Below the pieces are notes generated by a model. The model was not told the origin of the DNA and searched no databases. It was given only the letters and a program-made list of their open reading frames with translations. A stretch of 64,000 nucleotides of DNA, from contig BDIU01000139.1 of assembly GCA_002118135.1 (NCBI GenBank), positions 124,001 to 188,000 on the forward strand. Direction: 5' to 3'. Made by a program: the position numbers and the translations under genes. This DNA is from Trebouxia sp. TZW2008 (taxonomy: Eukaryota > Chlorophyta > Trebouxiophyceae > Trebouxiales > Trebouxiaceae). Shown here piece by piece: positions 23,513-34,178 of the stretch. The stretch's first letter is position 1, and every line of letters starts with the position of its first letter.

Positions 23513-26500
23513 GGCAGCTGTAGTAGCAGCAGCAATTGAGCAGCAGCACAGCAAGCTATGACACAGCAGAAACAGCAGTTCTGATAGCAGCATTGCAACG
23601 CAGCAGCAACGCATGCAATATTCTGTCTGCATGTGCATTTGGAGGCTGTACTGGAACCATTGGGCGCCTGAGTCTATAGTCTCCTGTGTAGACTGCCACA
23701 GCTGTGACAAGTACTGAGTCAGCAGCCTATACCAACAGAGGCAGATCAAGCAGCAAAAGGTTTACTTTCAGACACTTGTCCCATTCCAACAGCAAGTGCT
23801 GAGCTGACACATGTATACTGCAGCTTACATGTGGCCCTATGCAATGCACTCAGAGAGCTACCAACAATCACAAGGCATGCAGATACAGCAGCAATCAGTA
23901 GATTCAGCACTTGCTGCAAGGCAAGAGGACTTTCGGCCACTTGCTGTGCTGAGCTGGTCAGGCACGTTTAGACAGAAAGTCAGTATTCTCAATATGCAGA
24001 GAATAGCTGGATAGCAGATGCTGTATACATGCAATGAGGCATGACCTTTGTTCTCGCTGCAAGCATGTTGTCAAGTGTATGGCATCAAAAAATGCTCCAT
24101 AACTGCTCACTGTTGAGGCTTGGCGCAGAGCTTTATCAGCTGCAGCATCAATACCAGCCATAGCACTCTGTCGTCATCTACACGAGCCTGCGGTCAGGAC
24201 ATTGCGTTTGTCAAGCCTGACAAGCACGATGCAAATTGTCTAGTCAGAAGACCACAAACAGGCAGTACCATCAGCATGTACAATGCTACGTATTCAAAGT
24301 CAGCAAGTCAAGCAATCAGGCCTGCACACCCCCCGCTTCCCCCGGGGGGGGGAGGGGGGCACTCAAAACCCACATAGATTTGCCTCAGTATCAGTACATT
24401 ACCAGTGTAGCCCACACAAACTGCCCTGCAACCCCCGCAAACTTGCACTCATAATGTGGGCAAACCCTGGGTTGTCAGAGCCCCTGTAGAGGCCTGCAAG
24501 CAATCCTGCAGCTATATCGTTGACTGGGCCAGCTTTTTCAGCGTCACAATCTCTGGCCCTTTCTGTACCGTTTTTTGCACTGAAAACGCTGTCACACGTT
24601 TGATATGTGTCACAAATCAGGGAGAAATACCCTTCAAGCTGCAAGCTGTTTTGGCTGCGCAGCCTATGACCGTGATCAGCTGCGCTGGGCTTTGCTGCCT
24701 CAAAGGAACTCTGTCCTTGAGCATGTGGTGCACAGAAGATGCTGCAGACCTGCAATCTTGTGGGACAATCTGCAGAATTAGGCTGTGGCTATCTACTAGC
24801 CAGCTGTCATTTTCACATGCAATACAAACGTAGGCACAAGCTCCTTTCACGCTGAACCCTGCTGCAGCTGTGCTGCCTTTGGCTGCAATCAGCTGCGCTT
24901 GGCTTTGCAGCCTGAAGAGAATGCAATTCTTGAGCATGTGGTGCGTAAAAGATGTTGCTTGATCACACACTAGATATGCATCACAAAAACAGGGACAAGT
25001 TCCCTTCAAGCTGCAAGCTGCCGCAGCTGTGCTGTCTGTGGCTGTGATCAGCTGCGCTTGGCTTTGCTGCCTGAAGAGAATGTCGTTTTTGAGCGTGTGG
25101 TGTGTCAAAGGTGGGCGTGGAACTGCACATGGTACAATTTGCAAGCCGAGGCTGCGACTGCTGACTAAGCAAGCGTCACTTTGGACTTTCCCGTACAACA
25201 CCAGCAGCTTTCTGCCTTTCTGCAAAGTTTTGCAAGCATGGCTGAGTCATCTGTGGGAAGTACAGTAGGACAAATAGCATGTCAAAGCATCCATTGAGTC
25301 AAGCATGCATGTCAGGCTTGACAACCACGGGGCAGTAGGCAGGTGAAAATGTAACTTGAGTGCTCATGCAGTAGTAATCATGACGTCATCAATCCTCAGA
25401 TTAGTCATTTACCTAAACAGATCTTCATGCTTGCTGCATCTCTCACAGACTCAGCTACCATGCTAGATTTGTGCAGGAAATGAGCTTTCAAATCAAGAAC
25501 TGCGTTTTTTCCAACTGCTTGTGAATCACACACGAAAAAACACCTTGGTTCTGTATGGTGTCTCTCAAGAAGCTCTCTAGAGAGACCTTAGGGAGCAAAG
25601 GTTCTGTTGCGTGTGCGACTTGCACACAACAAAGGACAAACACTGTTATTTGTCCATAGCAGCAGCAGCAGCAGCAAATCAGTGCAGCTGGCAATGACGC
25701 TTTCATTGGCAGGCGTGCAAAGCACGTATCCATAGTTTGGTGGGGCAGCCGCTTTGATCTAAGGGTGTCAGACGGTTTGGATACAGCAGCTGTAGGTTTA
25801 GCCTACACACCAGCAGTGTTAGCAGCACCAACTGGGTGTTTGCTGCGGTATGGGTTTGCGACGCTGGCACCTTGAGCATAAAAATGATGCACACCAGGCA
25901 GCAGCTGGCAGATCAGCAGGCGCAGCTGCAGCAGTGGTACAGAAACGTCTTTTTGGAAGGACACTTGCTGTAAGAACATTCTTGCCTCAGGAGAACGCAA
26001 TTGGGAACCAATCACTGCATTCTGACTGCAGTGGTCCCTCTGAGTAAGAACAACTTGAGTTAAGGACATACTTCCTCAACAATCAACAAAGAGAAGTCAA
26101 TGCAAGACAGACTGCTGCAAAGATTTGTGATCGGCACCCTCAGCAGAGCAATCTGGACCACAAGCTAGCAGCTGCAAATTGAGCGTGGACGGAAGCCATA
26201 GTGTTATAATGAACAAATTTGAAGCGTTGCAGGAGCTACATTGAGCGCAGGCACTTTACTCACAGCCAATCAGCAGCTGCAGGATAAACAGGTACAAAAG
26301 CAATGATCGTTTCATGTGTCACACCTGCAATAAAATCCACAATGTCTGACTTGGCTGCAGGCACCTTCAGCAGGACAAACACGACACCAAGGCAGCAGCT
26401 GCAGTAGTAGCAGACACAGAAGCAATGCTGTTTCCACAATAGGAAATTGTATTCACAGCTTCTGGCTTAGCTGCAGGCACCTTGAGTAGAACAAATGGGA

Positions 26501-29500
26501 CCCCAAGGCAGCAGCTGCAGAACGAGCAGGCGTAGCAGCAGTAGCACTGTTGCCCTCAAATTGTAAGCAAGACCATTGCAAACAGGTGCCAACTGACTGC
26601 AGGCACCTTGAGCAGAACAAACAGGACATCAAGGCAGCAGCTGCAGTACTAGTGGTTGCAGCAGCAATGCTGTTTTCACAATAGGAGGAAATTGCATTAA
26701 CAGCTTCTGACTTGGCTGCAGGCACCTTGAGTAGGACAAACAGGACGCCAAGGCAGCAGTTGCAGAACAAGCAGGCGCAGCAACGGTATCGAGAGCGGCG
26801 CAAGATGAAGGTGACAGAGATGGAGCAAGCTCTCGCTGCCATGAGTCAGCAGGTTGAGGAGCTCCAGGGCGTGCTCAAGCAGAATGTAGCTTTGCAGGTA
26901 TGATGTGTGATCCTCTTCAGGTTTCGTACATTTGCTGCGTCATTTGCTCATGCATTATTCTATAAAGGGGAAGGTGCCTGCCTGCCTGTGAGTGCCATCA
27001 GCAAGCAGCTTGAGGGATCAAAGACGTGCACAAGCCAAACGTAGCCTGCAAGTACAATTCTCCAGCAATTTTCAGGTCTGTTGTCATGTTGCATCATGTG
27101 CTCATACATTATCATCCAAAGGTTAGATGGATATGGAGCAAGCTCTTGCTGCCATGAGTCAGCGGGTTGAGGAGCTGCAGGGCGTGCTCAAGCACAATGT
27201 AGCTTTGCAGGTGTGATTTCGATACATAAGGTATCTTGCATCATTTGCGCCTGCACTGTCAGAAGCCACCTGTTGACAAGGGTGGCGGAGGTGGATGCTA
27301 TGTCATGTGTGCCTGATAGGTGCGGCATGATGTGTTTTGAACAACATGCAGTGTCACCTTGCTTGCCAACTATGACTCCATAAGCAGCACGCTTGTTGCT
27401 GCACAGATCACCATCATGGACGCAGGCTGCTGCGTGTTGACTGTTCATGACAGGTCATTGTCACCATCATAGACGCAGGCTGCTGCGTGTTGACTGTTCA
27501 TGACAGATCATTGTCACCATCATAGACGCAGGCTGCTGCGTGTTGACTGTTCATGACAGGTCATTGTCACCATCATAGACGCAGGCTGCTGCGTGTTGAC
27601 TGTTGATGATGTGTGGTCATCAGCGTCAGGGTGCCTGACCTTACCAAAAAGCCTTGGCAGCCAGTGGACCCTGTGATTTCTAGCTCATGCACAACAAGTG
27701 ACCATTGTGTTGCATGAGCTATACCCCTATGCCCCTATGCCCCTATACCCCTATAGCCCTTTGGGGTACGGGGAGAAGCTCTTCCGGGTGTGGGGTATTG
27801 GGAGAAGCTCTTCGTATCCCGAACAGCAATGTGATATGTCAGACAGCAGCTGTCTTGCGTTGCTGGCTCAAGTTTTTATCCTGCCATGCCACACTGCAGC
27901 AGTCTTGTATTGCAGAGCAAAACCCTTTGGCTTGAAAAGATGCTAAGAAGACGAGATGCCAAAGTGCCGCAGCTATCTTGTCATGCAGGGCAAAAATGTA
28001 CAGGTCGAAGAGGGTCAGCAAAGCTGAGCAGCTATCTTGTGTTGCAGAGCAAAACGCTTCGGCTTGAAGAGATGCTGACAGAGCGAGACGCCAAAGTTAA
28101 CCACTGCTTTCTAGCTCATACACCACAGATGAGTGTTGAACCATACCAGACAACAGATGTCTTGTGTTGCAGAAAAAAGCCCTTTTTGACTGCAAGAGAG
28201 CTGTGATGTGTGTTAGAGCAAAGGTCTGTGGCTTCGTCAGAAGTGTCTGGTGCTGCAGTGCAAAGTTTTGTGGTTTGAATACAGCTGCTGTGTGGTGCAG
28301 AGCAAAACCCTTCGGCTTGAAGAGATGCTAACAGAAAGGGACGCCAAAGTTGAGCAGCTGTCAGTGCAGTTGAAATCAGCTAACGCCATGGCAGCGCAGC
28401 CCAGTGCGCCTAATCAGGAGAGCGCAGCTAGGGATTCTGGAGCAGGAGAAGAAGATGGGCGGCCGCAGCCGGCATCAGCCTTTGATGGCATGTCAGACCT
28501 GAAGCTTGAGTTCCAGGGTCAGATCATGAAGCTTCAGCAGTATATTGAAGCCAACAATCTGCGACATGTGGACCCTCTAGGTAAATAGGCATCACACATG
28601 GCAAAACTTGCACCTTGCACTGAAATCATACTGCATATCAGCCATACTGTTGTTTTAGTTGCATCATGTGCTTGTTCCCTGCCGGGCTTCTGCACGCATG
28701 TATGTAGCAGGAGCTGCAAGCTCTGTGTTGCATCTGCCAACTACCTGCTGCAATGTGTTCCCATTATATGATCTGCTGTTATAATTGCTTTTGTATTTAT
28801 CACATGGTTATGTCTCCTTGGTACATCAAGGCATGCAGATAGCCGTTGCTATTGCAGACCTTGTGTTCCCACAGATCAGCATGCTTGAAAAGGTGATGCT
28901 CTGAGAGGTGCTGCTCTAAGAGGTGCTCCCCTAAGAGGTGCTGCAGAATGTGGCGCTTGTTCTGTGAACCTCTGCTGCATCATGTGACCAAGTAGACCTG
29001 ACCACTTCTGCATTGTGATGGTCGTACAGGTGCGAGTGTGCCAAAGGAGGTGCTTCAGAATGTGACAGACATGGTGCAGGAGGGCTGCCGTGTATGCCGG
29101 CGGGTGCAAGCAGAGGGACTACAGGTGCTGAATCTCATCACAAGGGACCCCAACTCCATCACCCAGCTCGCCTCCACCCAGGAAAAGGAAAAGTGGTCTG
29201 CTGCTGTCAGGGTGAGCACAAATATGTCTACAGAAGGTGGACTGCTGGTCTGCTGCTGCTGCTGGCAGATTCAGCACAGATAGCAGCTGTCTGTTATATG
29301 CTTTGTCGGCATTGCTCAGGTCTGCTGCTGTCAGGGACAGCATGCATGGCTCATGTTATATACAATAGATCTGAGGGGTGTGTGGCAGCTCCATTCATCA
29401 AGGCTGACATGTACATTGGCATACATCGATACACATTGGCAGCAACTGTTGTCAGGTGCATGGGCTGGGCAGGTGGTCTGTATACCTTGACATTGTTGAT

Positions 29501-32330
29501 GTCGTTTTGTGTCTTGCAGGCTGTCAGGTTGACACCTCTGCAAGTGGAGCAGGTGCTGATCTGGCGGGAAGAGCACCTGAAGAACGTGTCTGCTGTCTAC
29601 CAGCAGCGGCAGCAGCTGAACACAGAGGCAAGTGGCAACTGTTTGATGTCAGACGTGCACACTCCCTTGACAATATGCATCTGTCAACTTCTGCTGGTAC
29701 CTTTGCATCACAACCCAAGCTTCATATGTGTGTGCATCTGCTCCCAACATGATTCTGACCCATGTATAGTTCTTTCTCGACTGCTGCATTCGGGCTCAGG
29801 CTTGATCAATGAAGGCACATGCTGTCTCGAGACATCATTTGTACAGCTGCTGCTGCTCTGTGACTGTCGCTGCTGTGTCGCAACCTGAGCTTAGATGTAC
29901 TGAATGTAGGGCTTGGCGGGTGTGCTATGGCTGACTCTTGCCATGCCTGAATGCTGCAGCCATGTGGGTTTCTTTCAGCTTAGCTAAAGTGAAGTTGGTG
30001 AAACTGCAGGTGAGTGGCAGGCTGCCGGATGAAGAGGGCGTAGCAACCAAGCGGCTGGAGGCCATGCAAATCGATGGCTACCTGCTGACTGCCAAGGCAA
30101 ACCTGGAGCTGGGAGACTGCCTCGAAAAGATCAAGGTCAGCCATAGCCTCTTGCTCGGCTTCCCTTTGCCTGCATTAGTATGGGGGTTGGCACTTATGAC
30201 ATTATGGGCAAAGTTTGCTGTAAGCAGCATGCGCTGAGCGAAGTGTAACACATAAGAGCATGTATGTATGATGCATGCACAAACGCATGTGTGTAAAAAG
30301 AAGGCATATGTGTGAACAGTGTCATGACGTCCATGTGGCACAGGAACAATGAATAGTACATGCTATTGTGCCTGTGCTCAGTGCTGAAGTCATCTTGCAA
30401 ATGTGATGTGGGGCATTGCAACTTGAGGGAGATGTTGGTCCAGTTTGTGAAGCTGCAGTTTGTCAATCTGTGCTTGTACAAGGGTTCATGCGTGCTGTCT
30501 GTACAAAACTGCCATGAAGTTCACAGACTTGGTTTCAGTGTTCAATAAGAGCAGGAGCTCTGGCAAGACTCGCTGATTTATGCAGGAGAATCTGCGATCG
30601 AATTATCAGCATTGTATAGTTCATTTTGGTGCCGCAATTTGTCCACCAATTTGTGATTGTGCACCTTGGCTTCACGCCAGGAACATTCAAAAGGTTTTTT
30701 GAGGTCTTCAGCAAACACAGTGAACAATCAACGACCAAACTGTTGCAGGAGAACCTTCGGTGGGAACAACGAACAGTGCTGCAGTTCAATTGGGTGCTGG
30801 TGAACCGCATCATGTCCCCCATCCAGACCGCTCTGTTCATGGTGCATGCCTGGCCATCCCACTGTGACTGCCTCGCCCTAGTCAATGCCATCAATGCCAT
30901 GAAGTCTGACCTCCTGGTAAGCAGTATAGCTACAGCCTAACGATAGTTTCCCTGTGTGTTGGTTCCTCCCCACTGCGATTGCCTCGCACTCGTCAATGCC
31001 ATCAACGCCATGAAGTCTGACCTCCCTGTAAGCAGCACAGCTACAACCTAATGATAGTCTCCCTTGTGTGCTGATTCCTCCCACTGCGACTGCCTCGCTC
31101 TTGTCAATGCCATCAATGCCATGAAGTCTGACCTCCTGGTACTTGCCCAAGCATCTGGTCTGAAATGGTTTCCACGTGTTGTCCCTTGCGCTTGTTACCA
31201 GCTAAGGCAGTGGCCTGAAACTAAGACGTCTTCTGTGTCTGTTGTTGTGGACACCAAGATGGAGCGGACATGCTGCAGTCAAGACAGGAGTTGCGGCTCA
31301 CACAGTTAATACATGTGCTACAATGTGAAGTGGATGATGACCGTTAGTAATGTAACATGTATCATCAGCACCACCACCATCGTTTGTATGTTTATTGTTG
31401 CTGTGAGAGTAATTGGCTATGATCCTGATTTTTGTCATGGGCATGCTGCAGGCTTCAGGGCCCGGCAGTTCCGGGTCCCCCAGCTCTCAGCACAGCACCC
31501 CCCAGGGGGACACCCAGGGGGGTCTGGCAGAGCCCATGCAGACTGATGCCAGCCCAGCAGAAAGGTCAAGTGGCCTGACTAACACCCATGCTGCAGCTGC
31601 TCAGCCAGCTTCCAGTAGTGCAGCTGCTTCAGAAGCCATGAGTAAAGCCATGAGTAATGGCCATGGACAGAGTCAGGCACAGATGGCTCCTGCTGCTCAG
31701 CAGGTAAGAAGAAGAATGTGTCCCTGTGCATCTTCTTGGTTGCATAAGGCGTTTAAATTGTAGCATCACCAGAGCAGCGCTCATATTTGCTCTTATTGCT
31801 GTATCATTATTGTTTTGAACGCTTATGTCCCTCATGATTGGTGAGGGTGATTAGGCGGGTTGAGCAGCGCGTCAGCTTTTTGAGAGCCGTATCTTGTTTT
31901 CAATGTGTTTGTCATCGCCAGCTGGATTGCTGTGTCTCAAGCATGCATGGGCAAAAAGTGTCTAAGGCCTTTGGCAAGTTGTGCTGGACTGGGCAGTGAA
32001 TACTCTATATTGCTGCAGGTGTTGCCGTTTGCGTCTGCCTTCAGGCCAGTACTGCCCACTAGGCGAGACAGCAATGGGAACATCAGCCGGGGTTCACTGC
32101 CTTCTGGAAACCCCTCTTCTGCCTTTCAGCCAGTGGGCAGAACTCAACGGGCTGGGGGCAGCATTGGGGCGATGCAGAGCCAGCCCTCCGCCAGCTCAAC
32201 ACTCCCAGAAGTGACTCAGTCTGCTGCTGAGTCTGCTGACTCACCTCAGTCAGCTGCTGCGGCAGCTGCTGCCCGACAAGTGCGGCAGCAGTCGCCTACG
32301 CAGCAGGCACAGCCCGTGACTCAGTCATGA
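20906..32330 (+). CDS. Large bZIP transcription factor of green-algal type
   Basis: Well-supported exons: (21763 or 21840)-22390, 23043-23218, 26722-26897, 28301-28580, 29030-29211, 29520-29627, 30010-30135, 30749-30916, 31452-31703, 32019-32330, about 775 aa, all in phase. The N-terminal half is Gln/Ala/Ser-rich with an acidic patch (GSDMEDEGQ). Exon 26722 holds the basic region NKQAQQRYRERRKMK and a zipper (MEQALAAMSQQVEELQGVL) that continues into exon 28301 (SKTLRLEEMLTERDAKVEQL). The C-terminal region (VPKEVLQNVTDMVQEG, PLQVEQVLIWREEHLKNV, ENLRWEQRTVLQFNWVL, CLALVNAINAM) resembles the conserved tail of chlorophyte bZIPs. The intron after 29627 uses a GC donor. The 5' end is unresolved: candidate exons lie at 20906-21102, 21390-21484 and 21571-21660, and a TAG at 21837-21839 interrupts the best frame. 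The DNA-binding role in the nucleus is firm; target genes are unknown. Confidence 0.75.
24600..25110. repeat. Three-copy tandem repeat in a bZIP intron
   Basis: Three imperfect copies of a unit of about 170-200 bp share CTTCAAGCTGCAAGCTG, GATCAGCTGCGC, TTTGCTGCCT and a GAGCATGTGGTG-like segment. They sit near 24630, 24840 and 25010, in the large intron before the basic-region exon. The minus strand stays open for about 200 codons across them, which is likely incidental. Confidence 0.75.
26361..26721 (+). repeat. Echo array of the bZIP basic-region exon start
   Basis: Three degenerate copies of the acceptor (GGCTGCAG) and the first 45-75 bp of the basic-region exon begin at 26361, 26477 and 26603. 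The true exon begins at 26722, so spacings are 116, 126 and 119 bp. Each keeps GCACCTT and AAGGCAGCAG, but stops such as TAGTAG or GCGTAG break the frame. A weaker copy is near 25868. Confidence 0.9.
26990..27050 (+). repeat. Degenerate echo of the bZIP zipper segment
   Basis: A decayed copy of the 3' part of the basic/zipper exon (GCCATCAGCAAGCAGCTTGA against GCCATGAGTCAGCAGGTTGA in the exon), about 100 bp after the true donor. It is broken by a stop. Confidence 0.65.
27127..27210 (+). other. Intact in-frame zipper echo, possible cassette exon
   Basis: An 84-bp segment preceded by an acceptor-like GGTTAG and followed by GTGTGA. It repeats the zipper half of exon 26722-26897 with only a few differences. 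It encodes 28 codons without a stop (MDMEQALAAMSQRVEELQGV and on) and is phase 0 at both ends, as needed between exons 26897 and 28301. Inclusion would add exactly four heptads to the coiled coil. Whether it is spliced in is unknown. Confidence 0.7.
27409..27620. repeat. 53-bp minisatellite, four copies
   Basis: Copies start at 27409, 27462, 27515 and 27568 with near-perfect identity (unit contains GACGCAGGCTGCTGCGTG and TTGACTGTTCATGACAG). It lies in the bZIP intron between the zipper echo and exon 28301. Confidence 0.95.
27916..28300 (+). repeat. Echo array of the second zipper exon
   Basis: Copies of the acceptor (TTGTGTTGCAG or close) and start of exon 28301 begin at 27916, 28048 and 28173; the true exon is at 28301 (spacings 132, 125, 128 bp). 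The 28048 copy still encodes SKTLRLEEMLTERDAKV. The 27916 copy is changed and the 28173 copy is decayed. None has a matching donor. Confidence 0.88.
30971..31140 (+). repeat. Echo pair of a bZIP exon end with donor
   Basis: The last about 60 bp of exon 30749-30916 plus its donor is repeated twice downstream: about 30971-31027 (donor GTAAGC) and about 31081-31138 (donor GTACTT). All three encode CDCLALVNAINAMKSDL. Unit length is about 110 bp. The first copy follows the true donor directly. Confidence 0.92.
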
Positions 32331-32550
32331 CGTAAGAGGGCAGTGATGTGAGCATGCCCTTCCAGGCGTCCAATTCCCTCATCTAAGTCATGATGTAAGA
32401 GTCAGTGTTGTGAGCATCCCCTTCCAGCCATCCAATTCACGCATTGCATTCATGACGTGAGAGGCAGTGTTGTAAGAATGGCTGTCCAGCTATCCAATTC
32501 CCTCATCTTCAGTAGGCACAGCCTGTGGCTCAGTCATGACCTGAGAGCTG
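32331..32550 (+). repeat. About 70-bp tandem repeats after the bZIP stop, with TGACG-type motifs
   Basis: Three copies of a unit containing TCATGACGTAAGAG / AGTGTTGTGAGCAT / TCCAGCCATCCAATTC-like segments follow the stop codon. The last is joined to an echo of the exon end (CACAGCCTGTGGCTCAGTC). The motif is TGACGTAA, TGATGTAA and TGACGTGA in the three copies. Confidence 0.8.
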
Positions 32551-34178
32551 GTTTCTTTGAGTGCAGTCTGACAGCTTCACACCTCTCCCTTATCTCCACC
32601 AGACTTTTGTGCAGTTGACAGGCATGATAATGGCTTTCAAGGCATGCGGCTTGCCATCTGTTTTTGCAAGAACAGATGTTGTGATACAAAGTGGTGGCTT
32701 GCTGTGTCATGGAATGGTTGTTGGTAGTTGCAGTACAGCCAGTGTGACTAATGCGGCTGCAATTGTTTTGCGTGGTCCTTAGCAGTCATTGGTTTTGCTC
32801 AGGGTGTATAGTGGCTTCGTGCTGCGGCAAGTGAGGTTTGCATATACGTACCTTGACAGTATGTCATGGTATGACATCAAGTGCTGGTGCAGTTTGTTGG
32901 TCCTTATGTGGTGTCATGTTGAACATGTCAAGAGTCATGAGAGCGTGAACAGGTTGCTGTTTGCAAGCTTGCACCTTGCACAGCAACACTTTTCCCGCAG
33001 ATTTCAAAGGGGCTGTGTAGCAGCTTGTTGGCTGCTTTTGGGCAAGGGTGTGGCCTGGTGTGAATTATTCACAGATTTTGACTGCAACAGCCTGGATGGT
33101 TTACGGACTGCAAGCCAGGCCTGGTCTTTTTTGTTTTTGCTGTAGAACATAGTGTGGGGACCTCAGGTGCTCCATTGAAGTATTCGTCAAGAAACCTTGG
33201 GCAATTTGTAAGACAAACATCTCATCATGCATGCAGTCCTCACCCCACCAATTCTTGAGTGACTTCCTACACGGCCGTCATTGTGCAAATATGCATCAGC
33301 TCAGATGTGAGTGATGTCACCGACAATCTCATGCCCAAGTGACCTCTGAGGCTCATAAGGCCGCCCGGGCACAGGTGTCAGTACCCATCAGCCCGCCTTG
33401 AGTGCTGCACCTCCACGCTTGCTGGCCACTCGTATCAAGAATGAATCACTTGAAGCTGCATGTGCAGCAGCTGCTTGCCTTTCGGGCGCTCATGCTTGCA
33501 GCCCTGCGTCAGATGTCCGCGCGTCGGTGCCGTAGTTGTGCAAAACCGTTGCTGGCCTGGAAAGGCTTGTCGGCAAGGTGCTTGTCTGTCAATTGATATT
33601 TACTACGGTTTACGATTGATAGGTGAAATTTGGTAATGTCAGGAAAGTATCAGGTTCAAATACCTTTGCTCAGTCTGAGATTATTCAACACATGCATCTG
33701 GCAACAACACTTTGACAAAACAACAAGCTTAAGGCGAAATCTGTCATCCCTGCAAATGTCTTATGTCAGCATCAAGACTTCTGATCCACGCTTTATCGCC
33801 TGGAAACTACTGGACGAAGAAGGTCTAGGGCTTTAGTATACATGGTGCACTAATCATCACACACGCAACAGCTAGGACCTGACTTAGCAAAATCATGTCA
33901 CACGAACAACACAGAAGCACACTGCAGACTCAGACTGACACTTGACTTTTGGAAACAGCCCATCTTTGCAGGTGTTTGTATCTCTGCAAGGAATGGTATC
34001 ATAGCCACACAGGTTTTTGGCCCATACTGGCTTGCTCAGGTTCATTTGCTGAGGATTGGCGTATTGAGGCATCACCATGTGACCAGAATCATGGTGATGG
34101 CTGTGGCCGCAGTGGCCTCTTAGAAAGGCTGCTTTTGGGCAGAAAATAGCAAGGCTCGTCTGGGAAATAGCAGCAACA
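32551..34178. other. Convergent 3' region between bZIP and LTD
   Basis: 1.6 kb without a convincing exon on either strand. It would include the 3' UTRs of both genes. Confidence 0.45.

Noticed and set aside
27409..27620. Considered as a CRISPR-like array
   Set aside because: The units are contiguous 53-bp copies with no unique spacers; it is a minisatellite in a eukaryotic intron.
29094..29888. 264-codon plus-strand frame
   Set aside because: It runs in the wrong frame through two true bZIP exons and their intron; no family resemblance.
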